Shown: positions 21,641 through 35,645, counted from the stretch's first letter. The stretch: 64,000 nucleotides of DNA from Theobroma cacao (GCF_000208745.1 NC_030858.1:27413949-27477948); one strand, 5' to 3'. The notes: generated by a model from the sequence alone, not told the origin. Program-made: numbers and translations.

Positions 21641-21649
21641 TTTAAAATT
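21641..21649. repeat. Candidate 9-bp target-site duplication of the MULE (right copy)
   Basis: Exact copy of the TTTAAAATT at 8141-8149. See the left copy for the caveat on AT-rich chance matches. Confidence 0.45.
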
Positions 21650-23051
21650 TTATCGAAAGAGAAACTAAAAGAGACAACTTTTTTGTGTTTGAGCATTGGA
21701 TTAGACACAATGTTACAAGGTGAAATAAATCAAATTTCAATTGTGTCTAGTGGAGCACTCTTACAAAAAAAGCAAGGTATTTTTTAGCATTTTGTCACTT
21801 CTAAATTATTGATACAAGCGCTCTGATGGGCTGGTGGTGAACTCCCATTCAGGCCTTGATGACCTTGACACTTCAAATCTTTCTCTTGAACTCGTCAACA
21901 CAATCTAGTAAACCCAATTTCACCTTTGAGGTAGGGGAGTGCATTGGTCGATTTCAGTTTCGGAAGAAATCAAAATCGTCAAAACTGGCAGTCTCTTATG
22001 ATCAATCAAAGTAGATCGATCATAAGGAAAAAATTGATCAACTGAAACCGACCTTGATTTCAATCAGTTTAGATCGATCATAAGGAGTCAAAAGCAACTG
22101 TAGAAAACAAAACCATCACCCTGAGCCATCAAACCTCACGCTGGCCAAAAGAGACAGCAACCATCTGACCACCAACATAACAACCTCAGCAAGACATAAG
22201 CAACTAACAAATTAGCACAAGCAACTCAAAGATAGCATCAAAAACACAAAATAGATCACCACAAAGTAAGCAACAAACCAAAAACCCATTGCATGATTTA
22301 CCAAACAGAAAACCTTGAAGATAAATTGTGGGTAAGGAAAAAGCAGAGAAGGCCAATGGTAAAGTACTAGCAAGAGATGACAAGTGAAGAAAGAAGAGGG
22401 CGAAGTTTTTAATTTAGGTTTTCAATCGAGAATGAGGATTAATGAGAAAGGGGGTCAATCGAGAGAAAGGGAAAAAAGAAGGGGGATTAATCAAACTTAT
22501 CATTGGAATTTAACCCGCTCAATTTTTAGGTCGGTTTGGGTAGGGAGGAATTGCCCCCAACAATCGAACCATAGTGCCAGATTAATCAAGGGTTGTAATC
22601 GACACCACAACCGGCATAAAAAAATTGAGCTGTTTATGGCCATCGGCGTCGGTTCCAGTCGATTGTGTGATTGCAACCAATTGATTGCCCAACCTTACTT
22701 TAAGGAGCTAGACTTGACCCACCATCTTCAAGCTTTCTTTAAAGTAGCGTAATTTGAAATAAAAATGATAATGGGTACCCTTTAGTCAAGTATTCGTGGG
22801 TATTTTATTCGTTTATATAGGATTCAAGTACCCTATTATTCGGATTTGGATGGATACAAGTAGTAAAGTTTAGTTAGCAATGGATACTGTTTAACTAAGT
22901 ACATATGGGTATGTAATTCGATTATATAAGGTTATTAAACCTTGCTTATACTCTTAGACAACCAATATTCTACCCAATTTAATCAAATCCATTTTTTGAT
23001 ATTATATGAAAAGGAATTATATTTTTTCCCACTTAATGAAAGATATATATA

Positions 23052-23091
<40 letters not shown>

Positions 23092-23609
23092 CTCTAACCC
23101 TAAATGCGTAACAAGTTCAAATATTTAAAGGGTAGTTTTAGGATATTAAGGTTTCAATTCAGGTAATATTTTTAAATTTTATTTGGGTAATTATAAGGTA
23201 TGAGTACCTTATAATTTACTAGGGTTCGGACTTGAGTACCTAAAAAATAATGGTACCTTACCCGTTGACATCCTTAATTTGAAACCATAGATTTCAAATT
23301 TAACAAGATGGCAATTTATCTGTGCCTAATTAATTGGTGTACAAATTCAAGTTTAAAATAAGACCAAAATAATTCCAAGTCAAATAATAAATTTGATTAA
23401 TTTAAGAATGTGAATACAATTTTTGAAAATTTTTAAATAATTTTTTCAAAAAATCAATTCCAAGATTATATACATACATGAGGAGCTTGTATTCTCATTT
23501 TGCTAAAAAAAAACTCCTACTTTTGAACTTCAAAGTAAAAATTTCTTATGATTATATATATCTCTATCCACCGATAGCATGTGATTTGACTTCATATTGC
23601 CTAGCCCAA
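21650..23609. other. Intergenic DNA, no gene recognised
   Basis: 21960-22080 holds short repeats of GTAGATCGATCATAAGGA and its variants. 22760-23280 has repeated GGGTA/GGTACC words of the sort found in diffuse dicot repeats (ending near TTACCCGTTGACATCC). An open frame at 22384-22752 has no recognisable domain. A long TA tract lies at 23041-23089. Confidence 0.5.
23041..23089. repeat. (TA)n microsatellite
   Basis: Nearly pure alternating A/T over about 49 bp with one interruption (ATATTTATAT). Confidence 0.9.
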
Positions 23610-26262
23610 TGTCATAATCCAAACCTAGGGGTCCCTAACCTACCCATGAGCCCAACGGGTAAAGCCCACGAGATTCGAATAAGCCTTAGAATTCAAAATC
23701 GTATAACACATAGCCACAGGAGTTCATAGCCAAATATTCATAAAAAAAAAAATTTAAGTTAAAACATAAAACATTATCCCTGACACATAAATTCATAAAA
23801 ATATCCATAAGGCCATACATTGACCATTCAAGGTGGGTTTGTACATAATAACTCTTATACAAGTTCATATGGCACAATGTGCCTCTATACACAAGAATTA
23901 AGCATAGAGCGAAAGCTCGTGACTGACGCAGCGGAGTGACATAGCTGATGGGAAACTATAGGATTCCAAAATTGGTCTGTCACTGGACTACCTTTACATG
24001 CAGATCTATGGTTTATTTATCTACACATGGTACACAAGTGAGTCATCCAATACTCAATAAATGGTGTTTATAAAAAAATCAAACACATATCAATCACATA
24101 ATAAATGTTGCATTATCAGTGCAGACACCTATCAGACGTTTCCAAATATAAAGGCATAACATCATCCTTGCAGTCTCCAATATGGGGCATATCGTCATCC
24201 CCAATGTCTTCGAATATCATCACACCAATCATTTAGCTTATCATCAAAGCCATTCAAAGTCGCTCATATCATTCTCAACGGCACACTCTAGTCACCAGAG
24301 TATCATGTCATTTTCAAATCAAACATGTCTAAGCCTCCCTAAGGCTATCTAATACATACACAAATCAAGTCAAATCATCGAGCAGTCCTCCCTTCGACAT
24401 AGTCAAATCACACTCGGTGGCTAACCAATGGAAAAACAAATCACACACAAGGCAAAACTGCTAGCAGAGAACAAATCACAGTCGTGCCAAAGCAACGGGA
24501 AAAGAACAAATCATGCACAGAGCCGAAGCAGTTGGCAGAGAATCAAATCATCGACCGAAGTAATCTCTCGACGGTCGGCATCACTCAAGGTATTCTCAGA
24601 TTGGTGGTATCAAAGCATTACAAGTGAGACTAGTACCACCATCCCTACTTGCCATTATCCTTGCAAGCACACAAAGGTCACAAAGGGACGGAACTCCACT
24701 CAACCACAAGTTAGATCAATGTCCAAAATTCATCCCTCAGACGGAACACAAATCCACAATGAGACCATCAAGCTTTTAACTTTCCATAGATCCACAGCAT
24801 ACCACAAATCATATTTATCAAACTTCAATCGTCTATAAGCTAGTTTAAGGTTTTAAGTGCCTTTATTCTCCAAAGCATCATTTGATCAATTCCTTTATAC
24901 ATATCATTCACCTAGGGTAATCTACTCTTAGGGGTTCGTCATAACCTTTAGACATTCTAATCTAGGCTTACATAACACTAGCCATTTATGTGGCTTGCAC
25001 TAAAACAAGAAATCACACACAAATTTACATTGTTGTTCTTTAGCCTAGGCACACACATCTAGGTATTCATATACATTTACATATATAATCTAATCTAGTA
25101 CCATGGCAGCACCTTTAATAGGCGTTATGCATTACATGCATTTAATTAAACCCACTCACAATGACAAGTTAGAAGTGTTTCTCTTCCAAGCTTCGATCCT
25201 TAGCCTCAAATTATCTTTCAGCTCACAAATGCACCCAACTCACTCAATCTTCCCTTAAACACATCAAAACATCACAAAATTAATTAAATCCTGGCTTTTA
25301 AAAAGTGCTAGCTTTTTTTCTAAAATTAACTAAATCCTTAGCAATCCAACATATAAACTCAGATCCTTCAATAATGAGCTAAACCCATACCTTGAAGACT
25401 GGGTTGCATTATTCTTAGCTCCAAATTCACTCCAAATAGCTTTAAGAATCCATTTGTGGCTTATGGTTTCAAATGAGCAGAGAGAGAAAACAAAAATCAA
25501 GAAAATCAAGCATTTAAGAGTGAAAATCCTTACATTTAACACTTAGAATCCAAGATCTGTTGTTGGAGTTTGAAGGTTTTAAAGGGTATGAAATTTGAGA
25601 CAAAATGGGTGGAAGAATGAGAAGTTAGGAGAAAACTGAAGAAAATTTCGATTTTAGGGCTTTTAAGGCCGTTTTAGGCTGACTAGGCAAACAAGGATCG
25701 TCCATGGAGGATCCATAGTCCATCATGTACTAGAAGATTTCACCCATTTTTCATTCACAAGATTGACTATAGAGGGTTCATAGGATTGAGCATAGAGGCT
25801 CTATAGTCGATCTTGTACTAGAGTATTTGCATTTCTTCCATTTTTCCTTCCTAGGATCGACTATAAAGGGCCTATAGTCAATCTTGGACTAAAATGCATG
25901 AGTTCTCTTAGTTTTTACTTCACAAGATCAACCTTTTATGCATTAGGATCGACTTTTTTTGTCCAAATTTGTAAAAATTGTTCCTTTAAAAGCCTAAACC
26001 CATTCCGAATCTCTTTCACAACCTCAAACCATTCATATATGACTCAAATCTTTACTCAAATACTCAAACATAAGATCAAAACTCCAATCCGCATCAAACC
26101 TTTGGATTCCCCAAATATGTTCATAAAATTTTTGCCTAAGTATTATAAGGTATGCTTTCTATGCTTAACACATACACAAGCATACACATGAAAGTTCAAA
26201 TTTACCCTTCAATAACTTAACCCCTATCACAAATACGCCATGTCAAAATCAAGAGTTTTACA
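23610..26262 (-). mobile_element. Solo LTR, Tekay/Del-like family
   Basis: On the plus strand it starts TGTCATAATCCAAACC and ends TCAAGAGTTTTACA, flanked by CCCAA and CCCAG, a near-perfect 5-bp duplication. The left part resembles the LTR starts at 42641 and 50714 (CCCAACGGGTAAAGCCCACGAG versus CCAATAGGCGAAGCCCATGAG). It contains a tandem AAATCACRC...GCCGAAGCA-type repeat at 24420-24560 and palindrome-rich repeats (GACTATAGAGG / CTATAGTCGATC) at 25690-25930, at positions matching those in the sister LTRs. No coding domains. Confidence 0.8.
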
Positions 26263-27942
26263 CCCAGTACCAACTACTTCATCGGTTTAACACCAGGGCT
26301 ATATCACATAATTTGGCCAACCAATTTCGAGAAAAATTGTACTAGCTCAAAGGTACAACACTACTAAAAGGGAAAGGAAAGCTATAGGTAGGGAAGAATA
26401 TTCGATTAAAATGGTTAATTTAGTCAAGGAATATCATCAATTGACTTAATCAATTTCTCTCAAAAAATTATCTAAACCAAACAGACTTAAGACTTTAACT
26501 AACTTTAGTCGACTAAATCGTTTTTAATAGATTTAACTGAATTTTTTAATTTTTTTCAGTTTTTTAAATTTATTTAATAATATATTAATAATATACTTTA
26601 TGTTACTACATATTACACTATTATTTATAAATTTTCTAATATAATAATATAGTATGTTGTTAATATATAATTTTTTACTAATTAGTATATATTAATAAGT
26701 ATACTTGAATAATGTGTGAAGATATTTACTATGTATAGTGTATTAATATATTACTATATATAGTTAATAAATACTTATATAAAATATAAGTATACAAAGA
26801 AGTCATAATATATATAATAGTATATTATTATATAATAGTAAATTGTTATTGACTAATTAGTACACTATATAATACATAATATATTGTTATATATTATAAT
26901 ATTGTTAATTACTAATATAAGTTATATCACTATAGTAACTAATTTTAATAATTTAATATAACTTACTATATTAATATAAATTATACTATATTACTATAGT
27001 TTATTGATCATTTATAAAAAGTATGTTACTATAGTCTACAATCTATATAGTATAGACTATTTATTGTATATTAATAAATATACTATATAATATAATATAT
27101 TAATAACTTAATATAAAAATAAGTTAATATAATAAGTTATATTAATAACTAAAGCTTAAGATATAGTTTTCATTATATTTTGCATTAATTTTACATTAAT
27201 TTTTGTATGATTATACTTATATAAACATTCAATAACATTAATGTCTAAATAAAGTTTATTTTATTTTTTATTTTTTGATGATTAAATCTAAGTCATTTAT
27301 TCATATATATAAGTATAGAAAAAATATGTGAGTTGATCCATGTAAGAAAATCCCTCTTGATGATGAAATCTAGTCCTTCATTCATATATGTATGGAAAAT
27401 TTGTGTGAATGCATACATGTAATAAAAACCCTTAAAGTATACTTATTTCAAAATTAGTTAATTCGATTAACTGACTTAAAAAATTTTCAACAGAACTAAA
27501 CCAACAGAACCGATTTAATCAAACTTTTTAACTAATTTAACCAAATTAACCGAAATTGAATTAATCGAATTTGTCGATTAATATGGTTAATTCGATTTTG
27601 ACTAAAGTTTCCCCAAACCTAGATATAGGTAAAGAAGGGAAAATAATTTGCTTTGATGGGAAGAAAATAGAAAGAACAAAAGCATATGAATTTGTATCTT
27701 TCTTTTCTCTCAAAATTTTAATTCTTCAACGAAGAAATATACATGACCACAATTTGTTTGTTAATAAAAGTGAATAAGGTTTTTAAAATAATACTAGAGA
27801 GTGTTTTAATTTTTTAAAATAAATGATACACACAGCTATGATTATTTCTATATATTATTTTGAGCTTCTTGTCATGGTATAATTTTTTTATATTTATATA
27901 TTACATCTTATAAATATTATCCTTAATGATTAAAAAGATTTA
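26263..27942. other. Extremely AT-rich intergenic DNA
   Basis: 26520-27170 is almost entirely A and T, with many TATA, ATATAATA and TTAATAT words and numerous small palindromes. On each side are similar words (TCGATTAAAATGGTTAATTT near 26402 and TCGATTAATATGGTTAATTC near 27577), so it may be a MITE-like or repeat-bounded block. No gene; the frame at 27571-27777 has no recognisable domain. Confidence 0.5.
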
Positions 27943-28579
27943 TGTAAAGACCCAAACCCTGATGTTTTGATTGGCGCATAAATCTAACAGGCGAAGTTCA
28001 CAAGACCCAAACAAGCCTCAGAAATTTTAATCAAAACAGATCGCAACACATATCCCAAAGGGGCTCACAATCACAGAATATACACCTCATACTTGATTTA
28101 AATATTCAAAGTTTTCCCCTTGGCACTTAGCTACTACAAAGTGTTGATACATAAATTTTTGCAAGCCATACATTGGTGAGCCCCGTACAGCCATTAAACA
28201 AAGTAAACGGCATCACAGTGCCTACAAACTCGAACTAGAACATAATACGAAAACCAAAAACAGGAGGCGAAAAGGTGACTTGAAAATCGAACTAAGCAGA
28301 GTATGCTCGTCAGATGGGGAATGTCTACCAAATGCCTAAATGTCCAAGAGACGATGCTAGCCACCTGCAATCTCGTAGTCTATTTTATCTGCACAATTTT
28401 ACAAATGATTAGGATGAGTCATCCATATAAACAGTGAGTGGGAGCCAAAATCCATCATAAGTAAATTGTGCTGAGGCAAGTAAAAAACACATTCACAATA
28501 TAAAAAAATCGTGGGCCAAACTCTTCTAACAGAGGAGACATATGAAAATCGTCCCTATAGGACACCTACCGAGGCTTAC

Positions 28580-31500
28580 TGATAACTATATTTTATGTAG
28601 CATTTTTAAGCCCTATTTCATATGATTTTTGCATAGTTTTTAAATAAAATAATTTATTTTTACCCCATTTTTATTAAAATGTCTTCTTTTATAAATAATT
28701 TTAAAATTTATGAATTTATGTATTTTTTTATTTATGTAGGAAAATAAGACTAAAATTCAGAATTTTCATGTGACAGTTCACAAGGGTCAACTTCCAGCAT
28801 AAATTTGACTACCTTACCATCAGAATCTGAGGAAGATCGTGAGATAAAATTTGTTCAGCATCAAATTAGCTTTCAGCAGGACTTAAAATCACTCAATTCT
28901 GAGCTGGAAGTAAGAAATTAGGGATGTTAAACCGAAGAAAAGTCAAGTTGCCTGAAGCTGCATGAATGCAAAATCATTACCTTTTAGCAAGTTTTTGGAC
29001 AAGTTAATGCAAAATCCATGCAAGAGGTGGGCTGTCCGAATTCAAGCTGTCGAAGAGGGTTTGAAAACTGGAGGATTTTCTAGAGATATCATAGAATTCA
29101 AATGGGAAGAGTCCTCACCTAATCAACTAAGTTTGGAGCCTAAATTCAAATCCTAAAGAGTTTAAATTTTAAGCCAGATTTTAGATGATTTTTAAGCTGA
29201 TTTTCTTTGACTAAAAGAGCATAAAATTATGAAGATAATTAGGGGGAATTCCAGCTGAAATGGTTTAAAAATTGAAGAGGGAAACATTCAAGCTTTTGCA
29301 ATTTGAATTTAAGCAATTGTTCACATTTCATGCCAAATTCATCCTAGCATTGGCTAGTCACTTTGAAGCTTGAAGGAGTCAATTTTCACTCAAAAATTCA
29401 AGCTGGATATCAGATAAAAATCAGCTTGAAATCTGGCCAAATGATCAAGTAAACTTAAAACTTAAATTCTGAATTTTAAAGGTGGAAGACTTAAGCCAAA
29501 ACTCTCCCTCCTTTTGGCTATAAATACCCAGCCAGTCTAGCTCTTCAAGCAAGCCTTTCTTTTTTGCAGTTTTTAGGATATTAGTTTAAGTTTCCTTGTA
29601 TTTTTCCAGCAAGTTTTCTTTTATATTTCTTGTGTAGCCAAAATTGGCTTTGAATTGCCATACTGGTGTAGTTTTAAATTCAATAAAAATTTTATTTTTT
29701 TATTTTTTGCTACAATTTTTTTTTGTTCATTCACTGTTTCTATCTTTTAGTTTGATAACTTTCCACTTAAACTTAAGTTCTTTCAAAACAAAAAAAAAAA
29801 AAGGAGTTAGTTTGGAGAAAGCTTTTTACCTCAACCTCCTTACTTATTCTTCCTAGCAAACTTTCTGTTTTCAATTAATAAAATTCTGTTTATTTTCTTA
29901 TCTTTTTATGCAATTTAGATCCACCATTGGAGCTTCATTAAAGTTTAGTGAAGTTGGCAAAGTGATAAGATTTTTAGTTGATTCTTAATTCTAGAAATCT
30001 TGTTACTTTGTTGACTAAGCCTAACTTAATTATAAGGTGATTTCGGTATTAAGGTTAAAAGTATTCTTTCTTTCTTTTTAAATTTTCAACATGTTCCTTA
30101 TTTTATTTCACTCTTTAAATTGTGTTCATAATAAAAATATGAGTAGCTAAATAATTTTTGTTAGAAAAGATAAGCTTAAAGTAAAACTATCAAGAGGAAA
30201 ATTCACCCTTTTTCAAAATTTAGTTCAATTATGAAAGAATAAAATAATAAAACAAAGTATGAACTTAATGAGTAAAGAGCAGCAAAGTAAAAATGGACTT
30301 AGCAAGATTTTTATAAAGGTTTGGCCTTCCAATGCCTATGTCCTCTCCCTTACTAGCAAAAGGAGTTTGAATCCACTATCAGCTTGCCTTTTCAACAGGG
30401 CTAAGCTTAACCTTTACAACATACCTTTTGTAGGATCAGGCGTAATCTCTACAACTCGCTTTTTGCAAGATCAAGCATAACCTTTACCAAGACACTACTT
30501 TTTTTAGGTTAAACTACAACCTTTACACAAGGATCAGGCAAAACCTCTCTACCTTTTGCTTAGAGGTATAACCAATACAACAGTGGATTTTAGTCGACTA
30601 TAAACTAAAAACCTTTAGAAAAGTTGATGGAGAAGTTTAGGTTCCGATGAAAGCTTTCACAAAAATAAAGATGGTCAAGGAAGGTCTAAGCTCAAGAAGG
30701 ATCAATTGAAGAATAAAGATGAGAACTTTTAGGCTCTTTACTCGCTCAAAGATAAAAACTTTTTGCTCACAATTGTTTTTCTTGTTTTTTCGCTCTTTTC
30801 CTCTTCAAGGATGATTCAAAATCTTTCAAAATCTTCTTCTCTCCTTACTTTAACATCCTCAATATGGATATTTATAGCCTCAAAGATTTTTTACCCGTTG
30901 GAGTAAGTTTTGAATCATTTCCTATATGTTCCAGCCAACTTGCAAAATTTTGTCAATTTTGTAAAATTGATTCTTTATAGTTAAGTTGTCGATTCTTTGC
31001 AAAGTCTGTAGCTTTTTGTCTCCGACGAATCGATTCTTCTATTTTGAGGTGTCTGTTCTTTTACAACTAGGCATAAAAATGACACTTTTGTAATCTTGGA
31101 GAATTGATTCTTTTGCCTCAAGGTGTCGGTTCTTCACTGTGTATTGGCGTCAAAATTTGAATTCAAGCTTGAATTTTGCCACTCCACATTTGTCCAGTTG
31201 TGCCATGTCTTCCTTGACCACCAAGTTTTTCAGTTATACTTTTGGTGCTTAAAGAACTTACTTCTTCTCCTTGTAAAATTGATTTTTTCTTGTTTGCTTT
31301 TCTCCTTTTGCATTCTGTCTTTCTAGAATCAATTCTATGTCTATGAGGTGTCGGTTCTTCACAAATCCTAAAGCTTCTGTCTTCTAAGAACCGATTTCTT
31401 TTTTTTTTTATAATCGATTCATCACTGTTGATCTTTGCTTGAGAATTGACTTCTTTTTCTCCAAAATCAATTCTTACTACAATTTAAAGAAATAGATTTT

Positions 31501-32573
31501 ACTTCCTTTTCATTTAAGAATCAAATCATTGCTTTTGAAAACTGGATTTTTAGGCTGGCACATTTAATTTTAGAAACAAGAGACCTTTGAGACAATTAAG
31601 AGTATGATCATCCATAATAAAAATATATTCAAACAATCAAAGCATTTCAATATATTTTTCCATTAAGTTTAGTTTTAACAATTCTTTGAGGATTTTCTTC
31701 ATACTCAAAAATATCTTTGACTTTCAAAGCTCATTAAGTTCAATCAATTTTGTCTTATCAAAATAAGAATAAAGGTAACAATTTTAGCTATGGTTTTTAA
31801 TGGAATTTGTTCAAGTAACTTAGGCAAAATAAATTCTCTTTGGTAAAAAAATCTAAACTTCAATAACTTAGTTCATTTTCTTTGTGCTTAATGCTCCATT
31901 TTAATTCACCTTATAAATGTGATAAATGGTGACTCTAATAAACCTTAAAGGGGAATTAGTGGGATTTTTAATGAACTAGACATAGGATTTTTGGAATCCA
32001 AACTAAAGGAATTAATTAGGAGATTAGTAACTTTAATGAGCCTTACAGAGGAATTTAAGGGGAATCATAATGAACTAGACATAGGAATTTAGGAATCCAA
32101 ACTAAAAGAAAATGACATATGAATTAGTAAAATAGATGACTCTTGGGTGAGAGCAAGGGTAGTGACCACTATATCTACTAGTCGTGTGTAATCATTTAAG
32201 GGAACTTAATTTTAAGGCATTATTATTAATTATCTTATCTATCGTGGTAAGCAATTAGTAATAATAGGTTTACATGACTTAGATATAAACAAGTAGATAG
32301 TTAAGTGTTCCTGATTAACAAGTTGTTTAAGATAAGTTAAACTAAAAAGAAGAACTTAAGTGAAAATGACCAAAGGAAGTTAGAAACCCTAGGCTTTTGT
32401 TATTGATTTTCTCCATAAAATTCTCTAATCTTTTTGTGAGATTAGCTTAGGCAAAGGAAGCGAGACTCAGTAATCAGTGCAAGTCCACACAAGACAATCC
32501 TCATGGGAATTTGACACTCTACTTACACTTGTCTACTTGAAGTGACTCGTCCACTTGCAGAATTTTGCTATCA
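28580..32573 (+). mobile_element. Athila/Tat-type Ty3/gypsy LTR nested in the 3' LTR
   Basis: Starts TGATAACTATATTTT and ends AGAATTTTGCTATCA, the classic TGATA...TATCA ends of this group, with perfect 5-bp duplications CTTAC at 28575-28579 and 32574-32578. The host LTR resumes cleanly on the other side, as shown by the uninterrupted copy at 42641-45366. TATA box GGCTATAAATACCC at about 29517. Near the end GAGACTCAGTAATCAGTGCA matches typical sequence of these LTRs. At 3994 bp it is long, probably because a further insert lies within it at about 30.2-31.9 kb. No gag-pol domains, so it is a solo LTR. Confidence 0.88.
30170..31860. mobile_element. Probable second-level insertion, LTR-like
   Basis: Here the Athila-type LTR resemblance pauses. 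The block has LTR-like features of Ty1/copia style, such as AGATTTTTATAAAGGTTTGG near 30307 and many GAATCGATTCTT-like words at 30960-31500. Boundaries and target duplication were not found, so this is inference from the excess length of the host LTR. Confidence 0.3.
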
Positions 32574-34677
32574 CTTACCATTATTACCATCCCAATGGCA
32601 CTTTCATTAAACTCAATCAGTCCATTGTATGACCATCATTGAAGCACATCATGTCAACTTACCTCAGAAATCGTTTCCAACGCTAAATCCTTTAGCATCT
32701 CATTGTTTATCAGAGCTCAATATCGAAACAAACATATTTTTGCTTACCTCAAAGCTTTGAAAAACAAATGTTTATTCATATCTCATAAATACATCAATAA
32801 TCAAATAATCAATTACGGTAGCATGCTATTCACAAATCGTATAATCATAGTCAAAGCAAAGTCAATGACTGGTCCTCCTTAGACATAATTAAATCAACGT
32901 ACGGTGGCCAACCAAAGAAATCAAATCACGCATGGTGTCAATGCTACCAACGAAGAGTCAAATCACCCGCAGTGTTGAAACAACTAGCAGAGGTTCAAAT
33001 CATGCTTAGTGTAGAAACAACTAGCAAAGGTTCAAATCAAGCTCAATGCCGAAGTAACTAGCGGAGAATCAAAGTCATTGGGATAAAACACCACTCAACC
33101 AAAATCAAATCAACGTCCAAAATTCTTAGCCATCAGATGGAATACATAATCAAACCCTAGGCCATCATGCCATTGACATCTCATGTATTCAATCTCATAT
33201 TACACAATCATAGCATTAGGGAATGTCACATGGTTATTTAACTCAATGTACTATATATTTATCGTTCATCCATCAAAACTACCCATTTTCAAATCATATT
33301 CAACTAGCTTCCTCAAATCACTTCAAAATCAGAACAATACCTAACTAAAGGCAAAATTCACAACTCACAATCAATCACTAGCTTAGGCACAATCCTTTTA
33401 GGCAATAAAATTAATATAACATGCACAATAGCATTTATGTACGTATATATATACATATACATCATATAGCTCATAGCTCGCAAATTCAAAATCTTCACAC
33501 ACAGTAACAATTTCAGCACTTACACTACCACCAAGTGAATTCTACTCATCTTTGACGGATCTCCAAGCCCCAACAATGCCAAATAACTTCTTTTCCCCCT
33601 TATACAGAACATAAAAATTCATACTTGGTATTTCAAATAATTTCTAACACTTCAAACTAGCTCAATTTCTAAATGCATCACATAATCAACCTAGTTTCCA
33701 ATTTCTAGGATCATTATGCTTAAATCCTTACCTTTAATGCTAGTTTAACTAACTTAAATCCCTAATTTCTAGCAATCTCAAAAGGAACAACAATCGAGCT
33801 GAGGAAAAATGAATTTCAAAGTCATAAAATGATTAAATCACAAACCAATTAGTTAAAAAGGTTAATCTTACCTCCATTAAGGTTTTTCAAACTCCAAAAC
33901 ACCTTCTTTAAACTCCCAAATTCAAATGTGGGACGTGGGGTTCAAAGGGTAAAGCATAAGGATGTTTATCTTTTTTGTTTCAAATGGGCAGAATGCCCAA
34001 TAATGCTTTATTTTTGCTTTATTACGCGCATCTATCGATAAATTAATGCATCTATTGATAGATTACCTTGAATTCCAAAAATTTTTCCCTCATCTATTGA
34101 TCGATAGGCCCATCTATTGATAGATGGCACATGGAAAGTTCTCAAATTGCTCTTAAGTTCGTATTCATCAATAGATTCCTATCAATTGTTCTTATACCAA
34201 TTCCCCCAAAATTGCTCATAGGTGACCATCTATCGATAGTCATGAATAATCTATTGATAGATGTTCTTCAAATTGCTTCCAATTGCTTTATGGCTTGCAT
34301 CTATCGATCAATCTAGAACATTTATTGATAAATTGTGTCCAGAACATAAATTTCACAACTCAAAGTCTTCAAATTCATTTCTCTAAGTCCCCAATGCATT
34401 TTCACACCAACAAACATCTCAAATTTGCCATGTAACTCAAAATTCTTATACGCATACTCAGATGTAAATTTAAAGTCTCGCTTAAATTTCAAACCATACA
34501 ATTCACCAATCAAACTTTAATATTTGTGGCCTAAGTACCATAGTTAATGTTCTTAAATACCAATATATACATAATAATATTATTAAAGGTCTCCAAACAT
34601 GCCAAAAATTTAAAGTTATAGCCATTAAGGCATCACACATACCATTTTATTTTCCATATTAAAGTCAGGGGTGTTAC

Positions 34678-34695
34678 ATCCTCCCCCCCCCCCTT
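34678..34695 (-). other. Polypurine tract of the Tekay/Del element
   Basis: The minus strand reads AAGGGGGGGGGGAGGA immediately before the TGTAACACC start of the 3' LTR. Position and composition fit the plus-strand primer of reverse transcription. Confidence 0.85.
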
Positions 34696-35645
34696 ATAAA
34701 AATTTGTCGTTGAATTTAATTCAAACATAATAACTCAAGTTATACTGTAAATCTCAAAGAGATGGGGATATTTTGCTTGCATTTCCTCCTCGAATTCCCA
34801 GGTCGCTTCCTCAACCGAATGGCTTTGCCAAAGTAATGCCTTTGGAGCAAAGCTATTTTACTTGTCATCTAATATGGCTACAAGCTACTCCTCATAAGTA
34901 AGTCTACCTTGCAATCATATTGAATCACATGCGAAGGATCGAGAACATAATTATGAAGCATGGATACATGGAAGACCAAATGAACATCTGACAAATATGG
35001 TGATAGTGCCAAATGATAAGTGATTACGCCAGCATGTTAGAAGATCTTAAAGGGTCTAATGTATCTTAGGCTCATTTTTCCTTTCTTGCTGAATCTCCTC
35101 ACTCCCTTAGTTAGTGAGACTTTCAAAAATACAAAGTCTCATACTTTAAACTCCAAAGGCTTTTGCTTATTGTCGGTGTATGACTTTTGTTGACTTTGGG
35201 TCGATAGCATTTTTATCTCTAATTGTGTGACCACCATTCGTAGCTTATTGGACCATCTTCGATGCCAAGAGTTTCCTCTCACCAACTTCAAGCTAACCAA
35301 TAAGTGACTTACATCTTTAACCATATAAAGCTTCAAACGGGGCCATTCCAATGTTGGCCTAATAACTATTGTTATATGCACACTCCGCCACAAGCAAATA
35401 ATAATTTCCAGAAACTCCAAAGTCGAGCACTATTGCTCTCAACATATCCTCGAGTGTTTGCATAGTGTGCTCGAATTGGCCTTCCATTTAAAAATAAAAG
35501 GCAATAATAAAATCCAATCTTGTGCTTAAGGCTTTTTGTAACCTTTTCAAAAACTAATTAGTGAACTACAGTCCTCTGTTGAACACTATTGTTACCGAAA
35601 CATTACAGAGCCTTACAATTTCCTCAATATAAATTCGAATGTACC

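Larger units (their letters stand above)
27943..34677 (-). repeat. 3' LTR of the Tekay/Del element (split by a nested insertion)
   Basis: LTR sequence is 27943-28579 plus 32574-34677 (2741 bp). On the minus strand it starts TGTAACACCCCTGAC and ends GGGTCTTTACA. It contains a tandem repeat of about 37 bp (GGTTCAAATCATGCTTAGTG ... ACTAGCAAA) at 32920-33080 and about eight copies of an ATCTATCGATAGAT-like palindrome at 34029-34330. Confidence 0.9.

Noticed and set aside
22384..22752. 122-residue ORF as a gene
   Set aside because: No recognisable domain or splice context, composition like the surrounding repeats.
32920..33080. tRNA B-box-like GGTTCAAATC words as tRNA genes
   Set aside because: They recur every 37 bp as part of an LTR minisatellite; no A box or cloverleaf arms can be formed. 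I saw no convincing tRNA gene elsewhere in the window.
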